From positions 496,001-560,000 of the forward strand of contig NJPS01000045.1 in assembly GCA_002946415.1 (NCBI GenBank): a DNA stretch of 64,000 bases. The letters are read 5' to 3'. The translations under genes were made by a program, and so were the position numbers. The DNA comes from Rutstroemia sp. NJR-2017a BVV2. Lineage: Eukaryota; Ascomycota; Leotiomycetes; Helotiales; Rutstroemiaceae. Under the pieces are notes generated by a model. It was not told the DNA's origin, did not search any database, and saw nothing but the letters and a program-made list of their open reading frames with translations. This document shows, piece by piece, positions 10,146 to 20,263 of this stretch; position 1 is the stretch's first letter; each line of letters opens with the position of its first letter.

Positions 10146-10445
10146 CTAGCTCAACCTCAGTTCCTGATGCATGCCTGGGTTCCATCCTTGAAAATCGTGT
10201 GCATATTGTCGTTTTGGAGGACCGGGTCGGTCACGTTCTTGTAGGTCAGAAAATTGGTGGTGAACCATGGGATTAAGATCGTGGGTGACGCAGTAGGGGT
10301 TGTATGTAAACTCGTAGTCTACACTAATGATATTGGCAGTGCCAATTGGTCCCATGTTCCAATCAATTTGACCAAGACCCTGTTTTTGATGCATCCGCCG
10401 GCAGAGGACTGAATCTGTTTCATTCTTCGAAATTTCCTTAGGCAT
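10146..10445 (-). CDS. Small hypothetical protein, doubtful
   Basis: ATG 10445 opens 99 codons with reasonable amino-acid balance (MPKEISKNETDSV; several W, Y and P). No domain, signal peptide or membrane helix is recognised. It lies 107 bp beyond the end of the APH-like gene on the same strand. It may be a real small gene, an exon of something larger, or chance. Confidence 0.25.
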   Translation of the reverse strand: MPKEISKNETDSVLCRRMHQKQGLGQIDWNMGPIGTANIISVDYEFTYNPYCVTHDLNPMVHHQFSDLQERDRPGPPKRQYAHDFQGWNPGMHQELRLS

Positions 10446-10552
10446 TGCGCGCCTTGGACCGGAGGAGTTTGATCAAAAGAAGGTACGGACATGGAACGCA
10501 CTAGAGGGGAAGGAGGTGATTGTATAGGAGGAAATGAGCTGAATAATATCAA

Positions 10553-11457
10553 CTAGATTTCCCCAAAGTGCATACGCCGCAGTTTGTCCATCCTCAATTC
10601 CTCCTCATAGGGATACAAAAAGTTGATAACTTCTTTCTGCCAGAAAAAGTTCTGGGGATTATCATGCCATGCCGTTGTGTACTCCCAATAATAAGGCAAC
10701 CACCCAGCGGTTTCCCAGTCAATGATGCCCACTGCATTGTCCTCGCGGACAAGCATGTTGAAGCTGCTCAAATCCCCATGCGTAAGAACGGGGGACATTT
10801 CACAGACTCATGGAACGCAGCTACTTCTTTCACGTCTGAAAGAGCAGCGGGACTCACGGAACTATGGATTGGTTCCTCCAGAAGATCAGAAGTCACAATA
10901 TTTCTAACTGCCACGTGAAAGTCGTAGATAGAGTCGAAAGGCCCCCAAAACGTCGTTTTGGGGAGTCTACAATCGTAGATAGGACTACCCTCTAGATTAG
11001 ATACAGCAGGTGATTCGCAGTGAATAGACCGAAGTTCCTCGATCATTTGTTGAAGCTGTTGGAAGATTGAGGCTTTGGACGTGTCCGAAAGCGAGCGCCA
11101 TCTCTTTGCAATAGTCTGGCCACGAATCCTTTCCATGAGTATGTACGTTGTGCCATGGTATGTGAACGCATGATGCACCTTGGGGACGGGAATAGAGGTA
11201 TGCTCTGCAATAAATCGAAGCGCGTGTGCCTCCGCTGGGGTCCCGGAGGCTCCAAATTTGATGCAGAAGTTGAGAAAGAATATGGCGCCGCTAGGGTGTG
11301 CGAAAGCTTTCTTGAGGTATCTCTGAGCCACCAGCTTAGTAGCTGCTAACGTGAAAAGTCGCAGCAGATTTGGTTTCTGATAGAATTTGAGGTGACGAAT
11401 TCCATTCTTAGCGAGACTGTGGGGTCCCGGCGATGCACAGATACGCAGAACGAACAA
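10553..11457 (-). pseudogene. APH-like (aminoglycoside phosphotransferase family) kinase, frameshifted
   Basis: The N-lobe part (FCIKFGASGTPAEAHALRFI, then SIPVPKVHHAF, then ILMERIRGQTI) and the C-lobe part (VLTHGDLSSFNMLV, then GIIDWETAGWLPYYWEY) are the two halves of a fungal APH/choline-kinase-like protein. The catalytic HGDLSSFN loop and the DWE metal-binding motif are intact, and the usual C-terminus (RRMHFGEI) is present. The halves are in different frames. One base must change between about 10795 and 10825, around a run of five C on the coding strand. No convincing intron explains it. The 5' end has no ATG in frame (a TAA precedes codon 11457), so a first exon may be missing. It is either a recent pseudogene or a sequence error. 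Substrates of these fungal kinases are unknown. Confidence 0.7.
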
Positions 11458-11735
11458 TTAATGCCTGAGGCATGAATATCTCAGTTAAGGTTAGTAAGCG
11501 AGCTGACTGTCAGCACGGCGCAGATTGTCATCCTCTGGTAGATTCTTATGGTTGATGCAAAATGGAATATTTGCATTCCGTTGTCTTCACCTAAGACTAT
11601 ACCTCAAAGACAGTAAATGATAACAGATTTATCATTTTATTGAGCTGGAATACGATTTTCAGGAGTTCGTCGAATAGATCTCAAGTGAGGTCTGCCCTTT
11701 AGCTTCAAATCGATATCCCTGTTCGCCTCGCAATC

Positions 11736-13847
11736 ATGTCGTGGCCTTACCATTTCGTCGACCTGACAGATGCTCAAAAAGAAGAGAGGCGTTTTCTACT
11801 AGATCGCTATGGAACCTACGCTCATCTTTCTGCATTTATACCTGTTATCATATACAATATCTACAGGTTAGCGACTTGGGTCTATTCCCAACGACAACGA
11901 TCCAATGAGGCGTATTCGGCTGTTCCTAGTTCTCCTACGTTGAAGAAAAGGAGAACCACACGGAGAGCTGCCTTGGGCAGGAAGTGGAGGAATACGCTTT
12001 GGTGGCTGCAAGGAGAGGTGGGGAGGGGTTGGGGTGAAAGGGGTCATTGGATTGGGGCGGGGTTATGGGCGAGCTGGCTGGGGTGCCTCTGTGTGCACAA
12101 AACTGGCGATGGTATGTACATTGTATATTTATTGTGTGCCATCGCGTACTACTACAACGTGCTGAGCTGTGAGTAAAGTTACTCAAATCGCATAGCAGCC
12201 ATCTTTGTGTCTTCTTTGTTGTTAACTTGAGTCATTGCACAACTGCATTTTCCGGCCTGTTTCGGAGCTCGACTTCTCATTACTTGATATCTTCAACACA
12301 GGTCCCTTTTTGAGCCAGTAGAATTATCAGTATTCTAGAGCTATTCTCTGTCATCAAGCTCTCATGAATTACTGCTTGCTTGTTTTCGCTCGAGCTGTTT
12401 GATTTTGCTACTGGTAAAACAATGTTTTAATTCATCTCTAGATTATCTCCATCTTACGAAACGATTCGGAATAATAGCAGCTTCACAATTTCCACTCCAC
12501 TATGCCTTATCATTGAAGTCATTATACTCTCCTTTTGCCATACTGGCTGGCGCCTCTCACGAACAGCTTAATACTTGGCATCGAATCTTGGGTCGAATTA
12601 TATGGTCCCTTCTCCTGCTTCATGCAGCCTTCTATCTTAACTTCTTCGTCCTGGCAGGCGTTCTCTCGAAGAGGCTTTCTTCACCTGTTGTCATCTACGG
12701 CATAGCCTCCTTCCAACTGATCAACATCCTCATCATCACGAGCATCGCAGCAGTTCGACGTTGGTCTTACCGAGTATTTTTCGTTACTCACCTCTTCGTT
12801 CTCCTGACCATCATTCCGCTTCTATTTTTCCATGCACCGCCTATCCGGCTCTACATGATCGAAGCACTTGCTCTCTTCATTTTGGACCTCGTCATACGCA
12901 AACTTAATACCATTACTACTTTCACCACCATCTCTGCTATCCCCGAAACCTCCTTGCTGAAACTTACACTCCCAATTCCCGCCTCTAAAATCTCTCAGTT
13001 TCAGACGGCGCCAGGTCAACACGTCTACCTTTCCATCCCATCGACATCTATTCCCACCACGTCCAAAACGTCTCCTTATCTACACGAGTTCCTCTTTAAT
13101 CCTTTTACCATCTCCTCAGTATCTACTTCTCCCTCACCGCATATCACCCTAACCCTTCGCACTCTCACCGGACCCACCACATCCGCTCTCCTATCTCTTT
13201 CTCGTCTAACGAAAGCGCGTCCTCCACTTAACATCGAAGGACCCTACGGTACATCTCGGCGATTTCCCAATTTCGCAGAGCAATTCGACAGAGTATTACT
13301 CATAGCGGGTGGTGTAGGCGCCACGTTTATCCTACCTATATACCGAGCGACCAAAGAAGCTATGGAGAACGAAGAAAACGGAAAAGGGGCCAGAAACGTA
13401 AGAGTGATCTGGTCAATGAGAGACGTAGCAGAAGCATCCTGGGCACTCTCCATGGCATCAATAACGTCCGATGACAACGAAGAAGAAGCATCATCCTCAG
13501 TGGAGGAAAGTGGCAACGTAGAACACAAAGAGAACGCAAAATCCGAAGACGAAGATATCGAACTCTTCATAACCAAGTCCACACATGCGGAACGAGAACG
13601 AACAGCACCAGAATCATCACAAGTAGAATTACAAACGCTGCATTCTGTCCCCAGAACCAAAAGAACATACGCAAGACCGGATTTACAGAAGATCGTAGAC
13701 GAGACGTTCGCACATGGCGTAGAGGAGAAAGTCGCGGTTCTGGTGTGTGGTCCAAATGGAATGGGGCCTTCTGTTAGAGGGTATGTGGGGAAATGGGTGG
13801 AGAAGGGAAGACATGTTTGGTGGCACGACGAGAGTTTTGGGTGGTAG
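11736..13847 (+). CDS. Ferric-chelate reductase / NOX-type transmembrane flavocytochrome
   Basis: Exons 11736-12111 and 12442-13847 give 593 aa. The N-terminus has one membrane helix (about 32-52) and a basic loop. Five or more helices follow in exon 2, with candidate haem ligands in FPLHYALSL, NTWHRILGR, LLLHAAFYL and FFVTHLFVLL. The FAD-binding site reads FLFNPFTISS where family members usually have HPFT. The NADPH-binding GGVGATFILPI and CGPNGM motifs are present. An acidic, low-complexity insertion (about residues 470-520) separates the two NADPH segments. The reaction would be electron transfer from NADPH through FAD and haem to an extracytosolic metal chelate. The 330 bp intron is long for this window and could hide a small exon. 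Confidence 0.85.
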
Positions 13848-13978
13848 ATGTAGAGAGTGTTTGATTTTGGCTGGAGTTGGGAAGATCGGTTGACGTTCAT
13901 TCATTAGGCGAATAGGTGAAGATGGGCAAAGTAGATCTTATTCCTTTTCGTTACGCCGAGATAGAAGTACGCTGTAGG

Positions 13979-14609
13979 CTACACAAGAAAACATTCTGGA
14001 AAAGTAACCAAACCAAACCAATGTCCATCCAATTCTACTTTCCTCGCACGTGTCTCCTCTCCCGCTGAGATCCTAAGCCAAAACTCTTTCCCATCAATAC
14101 CCGGTTTGTTGAGCCACCCAGTTGCTGTCCTTTGAATGAAGGATCTGCCGTATATCGCCGCAGCATCCGATTCAGTGTCATCTGCGAACGCCGTGAAGTA
14201 GTGAAGAAGTCCCGCTGATAATCTTCATAGCCTCTCCAGAACTATTCGGTCCACATGAACGAGACCCGACTTTGGTCAGTTTACCCCTTGACCCTCCGGC
14301 TCGCTTTAATTTGACTGAAGCCACGATATAGAGGAGCTTAGCTGCGAGTAGACATGAACGTTTATCGATCGACTTTTGGGATATATGGCTACCAGCACTT
14401 CTCCTGGAAATATCCTTATCGTCAATCCTATCTCCACGCTCCATCTGCACCTCTACCTCTACAGGCCCAATATGCTCAAGCGGTGGTGCCATCTTCATTG
14501 CTTCTTCTTTCACGAATATCGCCCATGCTGTTTCGAAGTCCTTGTCGAGTTCTTCCTCGAGATATCTTGCGTAGTTTCTTCTGGCGAGGTCTCTAAATAA
14601 CTGACTCAT
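13979..14609 (-). CDS. Hypothetical protein
   Basis: Proposed exons are 14609-14285 and 14214-13979, giving 186 aa. The start MSQLFRDLARRN is chosen over an upstream in-frame codon at 14630. The second exon is supported by 78 clean codons (from GLLHYFTAFADD to TFPECFLV) that the first frame would miss. The 70 bp intron has GTAAAC and TATCAG ends and joins in phase. The N-terminus is helical and charged, and the C-terminus has aromatic residues. No known domain is recognised. The segment encoding KRSCLLAAKLLYIVASVK could itself be intronic, so the middle is uncertain. Confidence 0.45.
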
Positions 14610-15018
14610 GGTAGGATACTCTAGAAGCAAAAGGGGAGATATGCTGTGCTGTTATGTATTGTCCGAGAAACTTAGATGGTAGTGGATAGTGTAAGTGAAT
14701 GCCTGGAATAAGTGAAATGATGATGTTGTCTTCTAAAATTCTCGTATTAAGTTGAATAACTACATCAATAGATGTGTCTGGTCGCTGTTGCCCCTTTTCC
14801 TTTTGGGATGCACCTACTCTTTATACTGCGCGAGTTTGCTATCGGCAGTCTTTATTTAAGCAATGCAATCATACCGCACTTGCTTAAGCATATAAACCTT
14901 ATGGCATGGGGAGCTTCTAGAAAGTCACATCACAACTATCACCTAGTTGTATCCATGTGCTCCAATTTTAACAGATCTTTAATGGTATGTACAAGTTTTC
15001 CCTCAACTTAGATTCTGT
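14610..15018. other. Intergenic
   Basis: AT-rich, no coding frame seen. It lies between the start of the hypothetical gene and the stop of the complex I gene. Confidence 0.55.
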
Positions 15019-15924
15019 TTATCTATATGGCGCATCAGCTCTCGCTACTGCTGCCAATTCTGGCTCCCATTTGTCCCCATTAGCCAATAACTGCGATGGT
15101 TAGTAAATGGTGTCCCAAAGATAGTTGTTTTGGATGATGATCAGCACAAACCTTCTCCTTGTTGTACAATAATTCCTCTCTCGTCTCGGTAGCGTATTCA
15201 GCATTTGGTGATTCCACAATAGCATCAACCGGGCAACTCTCCTGGCAGAATCCGCAGTAGATACACTTCGTCATGTCGATATCGTAACGGGTTGTTCTAC
15301 GACTACCATCCTCACGCTCCTCTGCTTCGATGGTGATGGCTAGGGCAGGGCAGACCTGACTCATGTTAGATACTGTTTTCACAAAGACTTTGAAGATACA
15401 TACAGCCTCACAAAGTTTGCAAGCAATACATCTTTCTTCACCTGAAGGATATCTTCGCAGAGCATGCTCTCCTCTGAAACGTGGGGAAATCGGACCCTAG
15501 ACACCATTAACCTCCCATTGTAACAACATATTTCCGTAAAGTGCCCACCTTTTCGAACGGATAGTAAATCGTATATCTGCAAGATATGAGCATGCGAAAT
15601 CGCGAACCGTAGATACAATGGGAGAACTCACGGAGGTCTGAAGTATTGCTCCAAGGTCACGTACATGCCTCTTGCCATTTCCGTCAACAAGAAGTATTTC
15701 CCTGCCTTATCCAAAATGCTCTCCTTCTGCTGATCCCATCGTACTGGTTTTGGCAGACGGAAACCTGCTGGTGGCGGTCCAGATGGGGTGGCGCTGCGGA
15801 ACTGGGAAGTTGAGAAAGCCGCTCGAGCGCTGGCGGGTGTGAATGTGCGAATTGTTGATGCCGTGAGTGCGGATGAAGGACGACTGCGCGCCACGAGCAT
15901 CGTCAGAGGCTTTGTCGTTGCCAT
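15019..15924 (-). CDS. NDUFS8: NADH:ubiquinone oxidoreductase 23 kDa subunit (NDUFS8/TYKY, two 4Fe-4S clusters)
   Basis: Five exons: 15924-15632, 15576-15549 (28 nt), 15496-15404, 15355-15152 and 15090-15019, giving 229 aa. All introns are 48-61 bp and join in phase. The first exon holds an R/S/A-rich mitochondrial presequence. The core reads [20 protein letters not shown]. The two ferredoxin clusters are [12 protein letters not shown] and [12 protein letters not shown], with all eight cysteines present. The end (EELLYNKEK, then [11 protein letters not shown]...PYR) is the normal family C-terminus. The protein sits in the peripheral arm of complex I and carries clusters N6a and N6b on the path to ubiquinone. 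It is head to head with the acyl carrier protein gene. Confidence 0.97.
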
Positions 15925-16322
15925 TGTGTATGGTTGCTCGTGGCAGGATTGTTGAACAAGTGTAGGAGTGGTTTTGGATTAACGGAAGTTTACTCGACTA
16001 TTCCGTAAGTAATCATGTGTTCTCTGATTGGCTAGAATAAAACAGCTTTGTTTTCCGCCACCATTCCCTATTTTCTTCCTAGGATCCGTCTAGCATGATT
16101 CAGGGAGACTAGGTAATTCATTCCTCACTTAAAAGGACTAAATTGGGCGATGTATAAGTGCTCAGAGCCAAACTCTCATGACCCCGCTGTCGCATCATAC
16201 AGTCACGTGCATAGATAAAAAGTGCGCTAAGCTAAACCTTCTAGGAAGGCTCGCCAGTACCAAAATCATCCACAACCGCATCATACACAGACCCCTCCTC
16301 TAGATTTTGCCCGCATATCAAA
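15925..16322. promoter_or_regulatory. Shared 398-bp bidirectional region of two complex I genes
   Basis: The start codons of NDUFS8 (minus) and the mitochondrial acyl carrier protein (plus) face away from each other across this segment. No other open frame is present. Co-regulation is an inference from the arrangement. Confidence 0.65.
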
Positions 16323-17012
16323 ATGTTCAGAACTGCTCTCCTCAGATCAGCACGCTGCGCCGCCAGCAAGGCAGTCCAAAGACCGGCAGCAATCGCTCGC
16401 CCAATCATCCCAAGTTCTTTCGTCACAAAATCTCAATTTGCCGCTCCCTCGGCATTCCACGCTGTGAGATGTTATTCAGCGGCCGCTGGTCTACAAAGGG
16501 ATGAAGTTGCTGGCAGAATATTGGATCTGTTAAAGAACTTTGACAAAGTGGGTAGTCCCAATGGCCGACTTGGAATTCTTGTACTGATGAATTTCGCATT
16601 ATAGGTTTCGGACCCTTCGAAGGTATGATATGTCATAGATTTACAACCCGGAGCACGTCAGTTAATTATGGACAGCTTTCACCTACCGCGCACTTCTCGA
16701 ATGATCTTGGTTTGGACAGTTTGGACACAGTGGAGGTCGTCATGGCTATTGAGGAGGTTTGTCTACTGCCCTTCCCTGTCACAGCAGCGAAATATCTGAC
16801 TTGGAACAGGAATTCAGCATTGAGATCCCAGACAAGGATGCCGATGCCATCCACAGTAGTAGGTCTTCCTTAAACCCCTTGACAGTGAAGGAAAGGGCTA
16901 ACACTTTTGGCAGTTGAACAAGCAGTAAACTACATCCTCGCTCAGCCAGACGGTTAGTACGCTTCTAACAGGATTGAACCGAGCCTTACTGACACAACCT
17001 CTAGCTCACTAA
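16323..17012 (+). CDS. ACP1: Mitochondrial acyl carrier protein (complex I SDAP/NDUFAB1)
   Basis: Six exons: 16323-16547, 16605-16622 (18 nt), 16676-16756, 16810-16858, 16914-16952 and 17005-17012 (8 nt), giving 139 aa. A long R/A/S-rich presequence (about residues 1-52) precedes the carrier domain. The domain contains the phosphopantetheine site DLGLDSLDTVEVVMAIEE, with the modified Ser in DSL, and the acidic EFSIEIPDKDADAIHS helix. The end, AVNYILAQPDAH, is the usual family C-terminus. The protein carries the acyl chain in mitochondrial fatty-acid/lipoate synthesis and is an accessory subunit of complex I. Every junction restores the family sequence, so the model is secure despite the tiny exons. 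Confidence 0.96.
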
Positions 17013-17608
17013 ACGTACCAACTGTATAACATTCGGATGATGGAAGGTCGATGAGAGTACTTATGGTCATAATGATGGTTCAAGGGAGGGGGATATGTAC
17101 GGCTTCGATGCGCCCATAGAAGCGATTTGATTCTATACGCTTGTAAAAATGATTTAGACCATCTTACTCCATGTTTTCTGTTCCTTTTCCATATGAATAC
17201 CCACTGGTTATGTCATGTCCGAAATGATCCACGCCAAAGTAATTGTCGCAAACTTCCCTTCATTATTTCCCCAGGTCAACGAAGTCCTCTATAAATCTTA
17301 GCGTCGAATTGTAGAACAAGGATCTACGCACCTCAAAGCTCTACGAATATTTTGAACCCTTCAACCACCATTTGCCCCGCCCACCATTTATCTATCAATA
17401 CGGAAAAGACGAATTAGGCAATTTGAATGATCGTACCAATTAAAATTATTAGCAAAAGCAAAAAAATACTGGTGGAATTGCCTCTGTGAGCGGTAACGCC
17501 GCTGTCTTACTGCGAGGGAGGACAAAACTCCCCCTTGGCTCAATTTCACACGACCACCTCATCCACATCAACCATACAGACTGCGACACAAACCAATCGA
17601 AAAATCAA
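17013..17608. other. Intergenic, tandem genes
   Basis: 3' flank of the carrier gene and 5' flank of VPS74. No coding frame seen. The frame of the next gene is open from 17486 but without an ATG. Confidence 0.55.
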
Positions 17609-18899
17609 ATGTCTTCTGGACTCACACGAAGAAGAGGCGGTGGAGGAGGAGGAGACCCGGAAAATGGCGATTCGAGTCGTGTAGCTTCACCCGCGCCCAA
17701 GGCAGGCAGCTCGCGCGATACTGCCCCAGAAACCTCATATGAGAGCGGCGAGAATGGACACAAGATCGCTTTCGACCCGCGAGATATCAGCGAAAGCGCT
17801 GAGCGGAGCAAGCAGCCGAAGTTAACGCTCATGGAGGAGGTCTTATTACTGGGGTTGAAGGACAAGCAGGTAGGTTAGGTGGCTTCATCTGGACAGGTGG
17901 TGCGTTGCGGATACGCTCTATGTGCTAACCGGTGCCATGCAGGGATACCTTTCGTTCTGGAACGATAATATTTCCTATGCGCTTCGGGGATGTATTGTGA
18001 TTGAGCTGGCTTTTAGAGGGCGCGTGAGCATGCAGAAGGACTCTTCGAGGCGGCGATTCCCTTTGGCAGATCGAGTGATTGAAGTTATCGATGATACTTT
18101 AACCGGAGAGGTACTTTTGGACGAAGCACTAAAGATGATGAAAGCCAGCGAGAAGATGAGTGTCAGTTCATGGATCGACCTAATGAGTGGTAAGAACCTC
18201 GTCATTACAACTTTCTAAGAAACGCAAGATTGACACAATATCTCCCCAACAGGCGAAACATGGAACCTAATGAAAATCGGCTACCAATTGAAACAAGTCC
18301 GCGAACGCCTCGCCAAAGGCCTAGTCGACAAAGGCATTCTCCGCACCGAAAAACGCAACTTCCTCCTCTTCGACATGGCAACCCACCCCGTAGCCGACGG
18401 CGGAGCAAAAGAGGAGATCAGGAAGCGAGTGCGCAACGTGCTCACGCAGCGAACGGTCGTCCTTCCGGGAAGCCAGTTCCTCCCCGAAAATCTCGAGTTC
18501 AGATATACCCGCACAATCGCAATGGTATGCGCGGCCTACGCCGCCAACGTGCTGGAGAACGCGCTCGCGTCGCTGGGTCATGAGTCTAGGGAGCGGGCGT
18601 TTGCGCAGGTGGATGAGTTGCTTGCGGAGTATAGTCAGTGGCCGTTTGGGAAGAGGGCGGGGGGCGCGGGGGGCATTGGGGCGAATTTGGGGCAGGTTAT
18701 TGCGGATGTAAGCTTCCTTCTTTTTCACCCCTTCTCATCTTTCTATCTTCCTTCCTTGCTATCTTTTCCACTATCTCCAAATCCGCAAAATCATTAACCC
18801 ACCCCCTAGGAAGTAAACGCCGGAAAGGACAAAGAGCTACAACTCGAAGTCGTGGCCGCATGTCTAAGCGTCTTCACTCGTTTGGACTCTTTGCTATAA
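17609..18899 (+). CDS. VPS74: Golgi phosphoprotein 3 homologue Vps74 (GPP34 family)
   Basis: Four exons: 17609-17869, 17943-18189, 18253-18707 and 18810-18899, giving 350 aa. The N-terminus is disordered with R and G runs. The GPP34 domain starts at [20 protein letters not shown] (about residue 75) and includes [18 protein letters not shown], the basic [13 protein letters not shown] loop used to bind PI4P, and [20 protein letters not shown]. It ends with [16 protein letters not shown], the conserved C-terminus. The protein binds PI4P on Golgi membranes and retains glycosyltransferases by recognising their cytosolic tails. Length matches the family. ATG 17609 (MSSGLTRRR) is the first in the exon. 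Confidence 0.96.
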
Positions 18900-19936
18900 T
18901 GTTTTTTTACTACTATTACTACTTTTTTTCTAAACTTGAAATCACAATCACAGTCACAGCATATCGGATTATGATACAGCGTACCGTACCGTACTCGCTG
19001 GCTAGATACAGTAGCTAGCTAGCGAAGAAACCCCTTTAACTTTAACTTTGAAAACTGAAAAGAATATTATGCTATGATATGATATGGCTTATGGGCTGTT
19101 TTAATTTGGAGTTTAATTTGCTGTTTGATTGAGTTGCAGTTGAGTTGAGTCGAGGTGTAGTTGAGTTTGATTCTGCCGAGTTGAGATGCTTTTTGAGGTG
19201 CTTTCAACTGAGATATTTGCGGGCTCTCCGAGGGCCACTGCCGTGGGGCAGACTATTTTTGAGAGAAAGACGCTCCGCTGCCTCTCTCAACTATCCCATT
19301 CCCAAAATGCGAGATTTTGAGAATTCCAGGTGCTGGAAGAAAGAAGAAAGAAAAGGCAATCTCAATTACAATGCAAGGAAGAATAGTCAGGGTAAAAGGT
19401 ACAACACAGTGTAGCACAGCAAAGCAGAGGACACGGCAAGACGGGTGACTGAAACAGCAAAAGGAACAGAGATGAAAGAAAGAAACATAAAAAGACTCAC
19501 TTTAAGTTATTTGTTTGATAGTATGGGTACGAGGATGAGTACCAGCTGGTCAAGTCAAGGTTAGCGGAAGGGAATGGAATGGGAGGGATGCGGGGATGCG
19601 CGGGATTAAAGACTTGTTGTTTTTGGGCTGGCCTCTATTGCCGTGGTTGTAATTGGTTCTGTTCTCTGCGGGCAGGGCAATGGTAAGGGTACAGGCAAAG
19701 AAAGGCGTGAAATGAATATGGAGTGTGAAATGGAAATGAAAATGAAGAAGGGAGGCACTTGGGAAGCAGTCGGACAGATGATATGATATGTATGGTATGG
19801 TATGAGAAGAGTAGCTATGAGCAAACCAATTTCCTGAAATGCCATACATGCACGCACGCAGTCGCTCTATATTGATTTGGTCCTTGCCTACTATTGTATA
19901 GTAAGTAGACTATAGCTGCATCTATATATGAACCCC

Positions 19937-20010
19937 AAAAGTGACGCCCCTCCTTGGGAGTGTCAATTATGGCTTAGATGAATGGATTGTGGATTCTGCT
20001 TCACATTATA
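19937..20010 (+). repeat. Dispersed short repeat, copy 1
   Basis: This block shares AAAGTGACGC, CCTCCTYGG, AGTG, AATTATGGCT-like and TGGATTCTGC...TCACA, in order, with 56357-56420. The ends (AGTGACGC and GCWTCACA) are near-inverted, as in a very small MITE. Confidence 0.6.
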
Positions 20011-20177
20011 GCTGCAAAGGGGGCGAGGTCATATCTCTGGACTGGTGGAGAAACACAAGCAGACGAGCAAGCAAGCCAGACCGTTCATTGTACGCATAAC
20101 AACTTCATGTCTGATTGATGGTGGTGCAAGACGATAACATGATAGTTATATATGATTCGATCATCAAGATTACTCTC

Positions 20178-20200
20178 CTTTCTTTCTTTCTTTCTTTCTC
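20178..20200. repeat. CTTT microsatellite
   Basis: About five tandem CTTT units on the plus strand, in the 3' flank of RRP14. Confidence 0.9.
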
Positions 20201-20263
20201 TCTCCCACAACACCCCCGCATCAACTAAAAACAGTGCTTTTCCACCCTGACAGATGTATTTAC

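Larger units (their letters stand above)
18900..20263. other. Convergent intergenic region with short repeats
   Basis: About 1.36 kb between the stops of VPS74 and RRP14. It contains GATAT-rich and GTTGAGTT-like short tandem patterns near 19060-19160, a dispersed short repeat (19937-20010) and a CTTT microsatellite. No gene seen. Confidence 0.55.
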
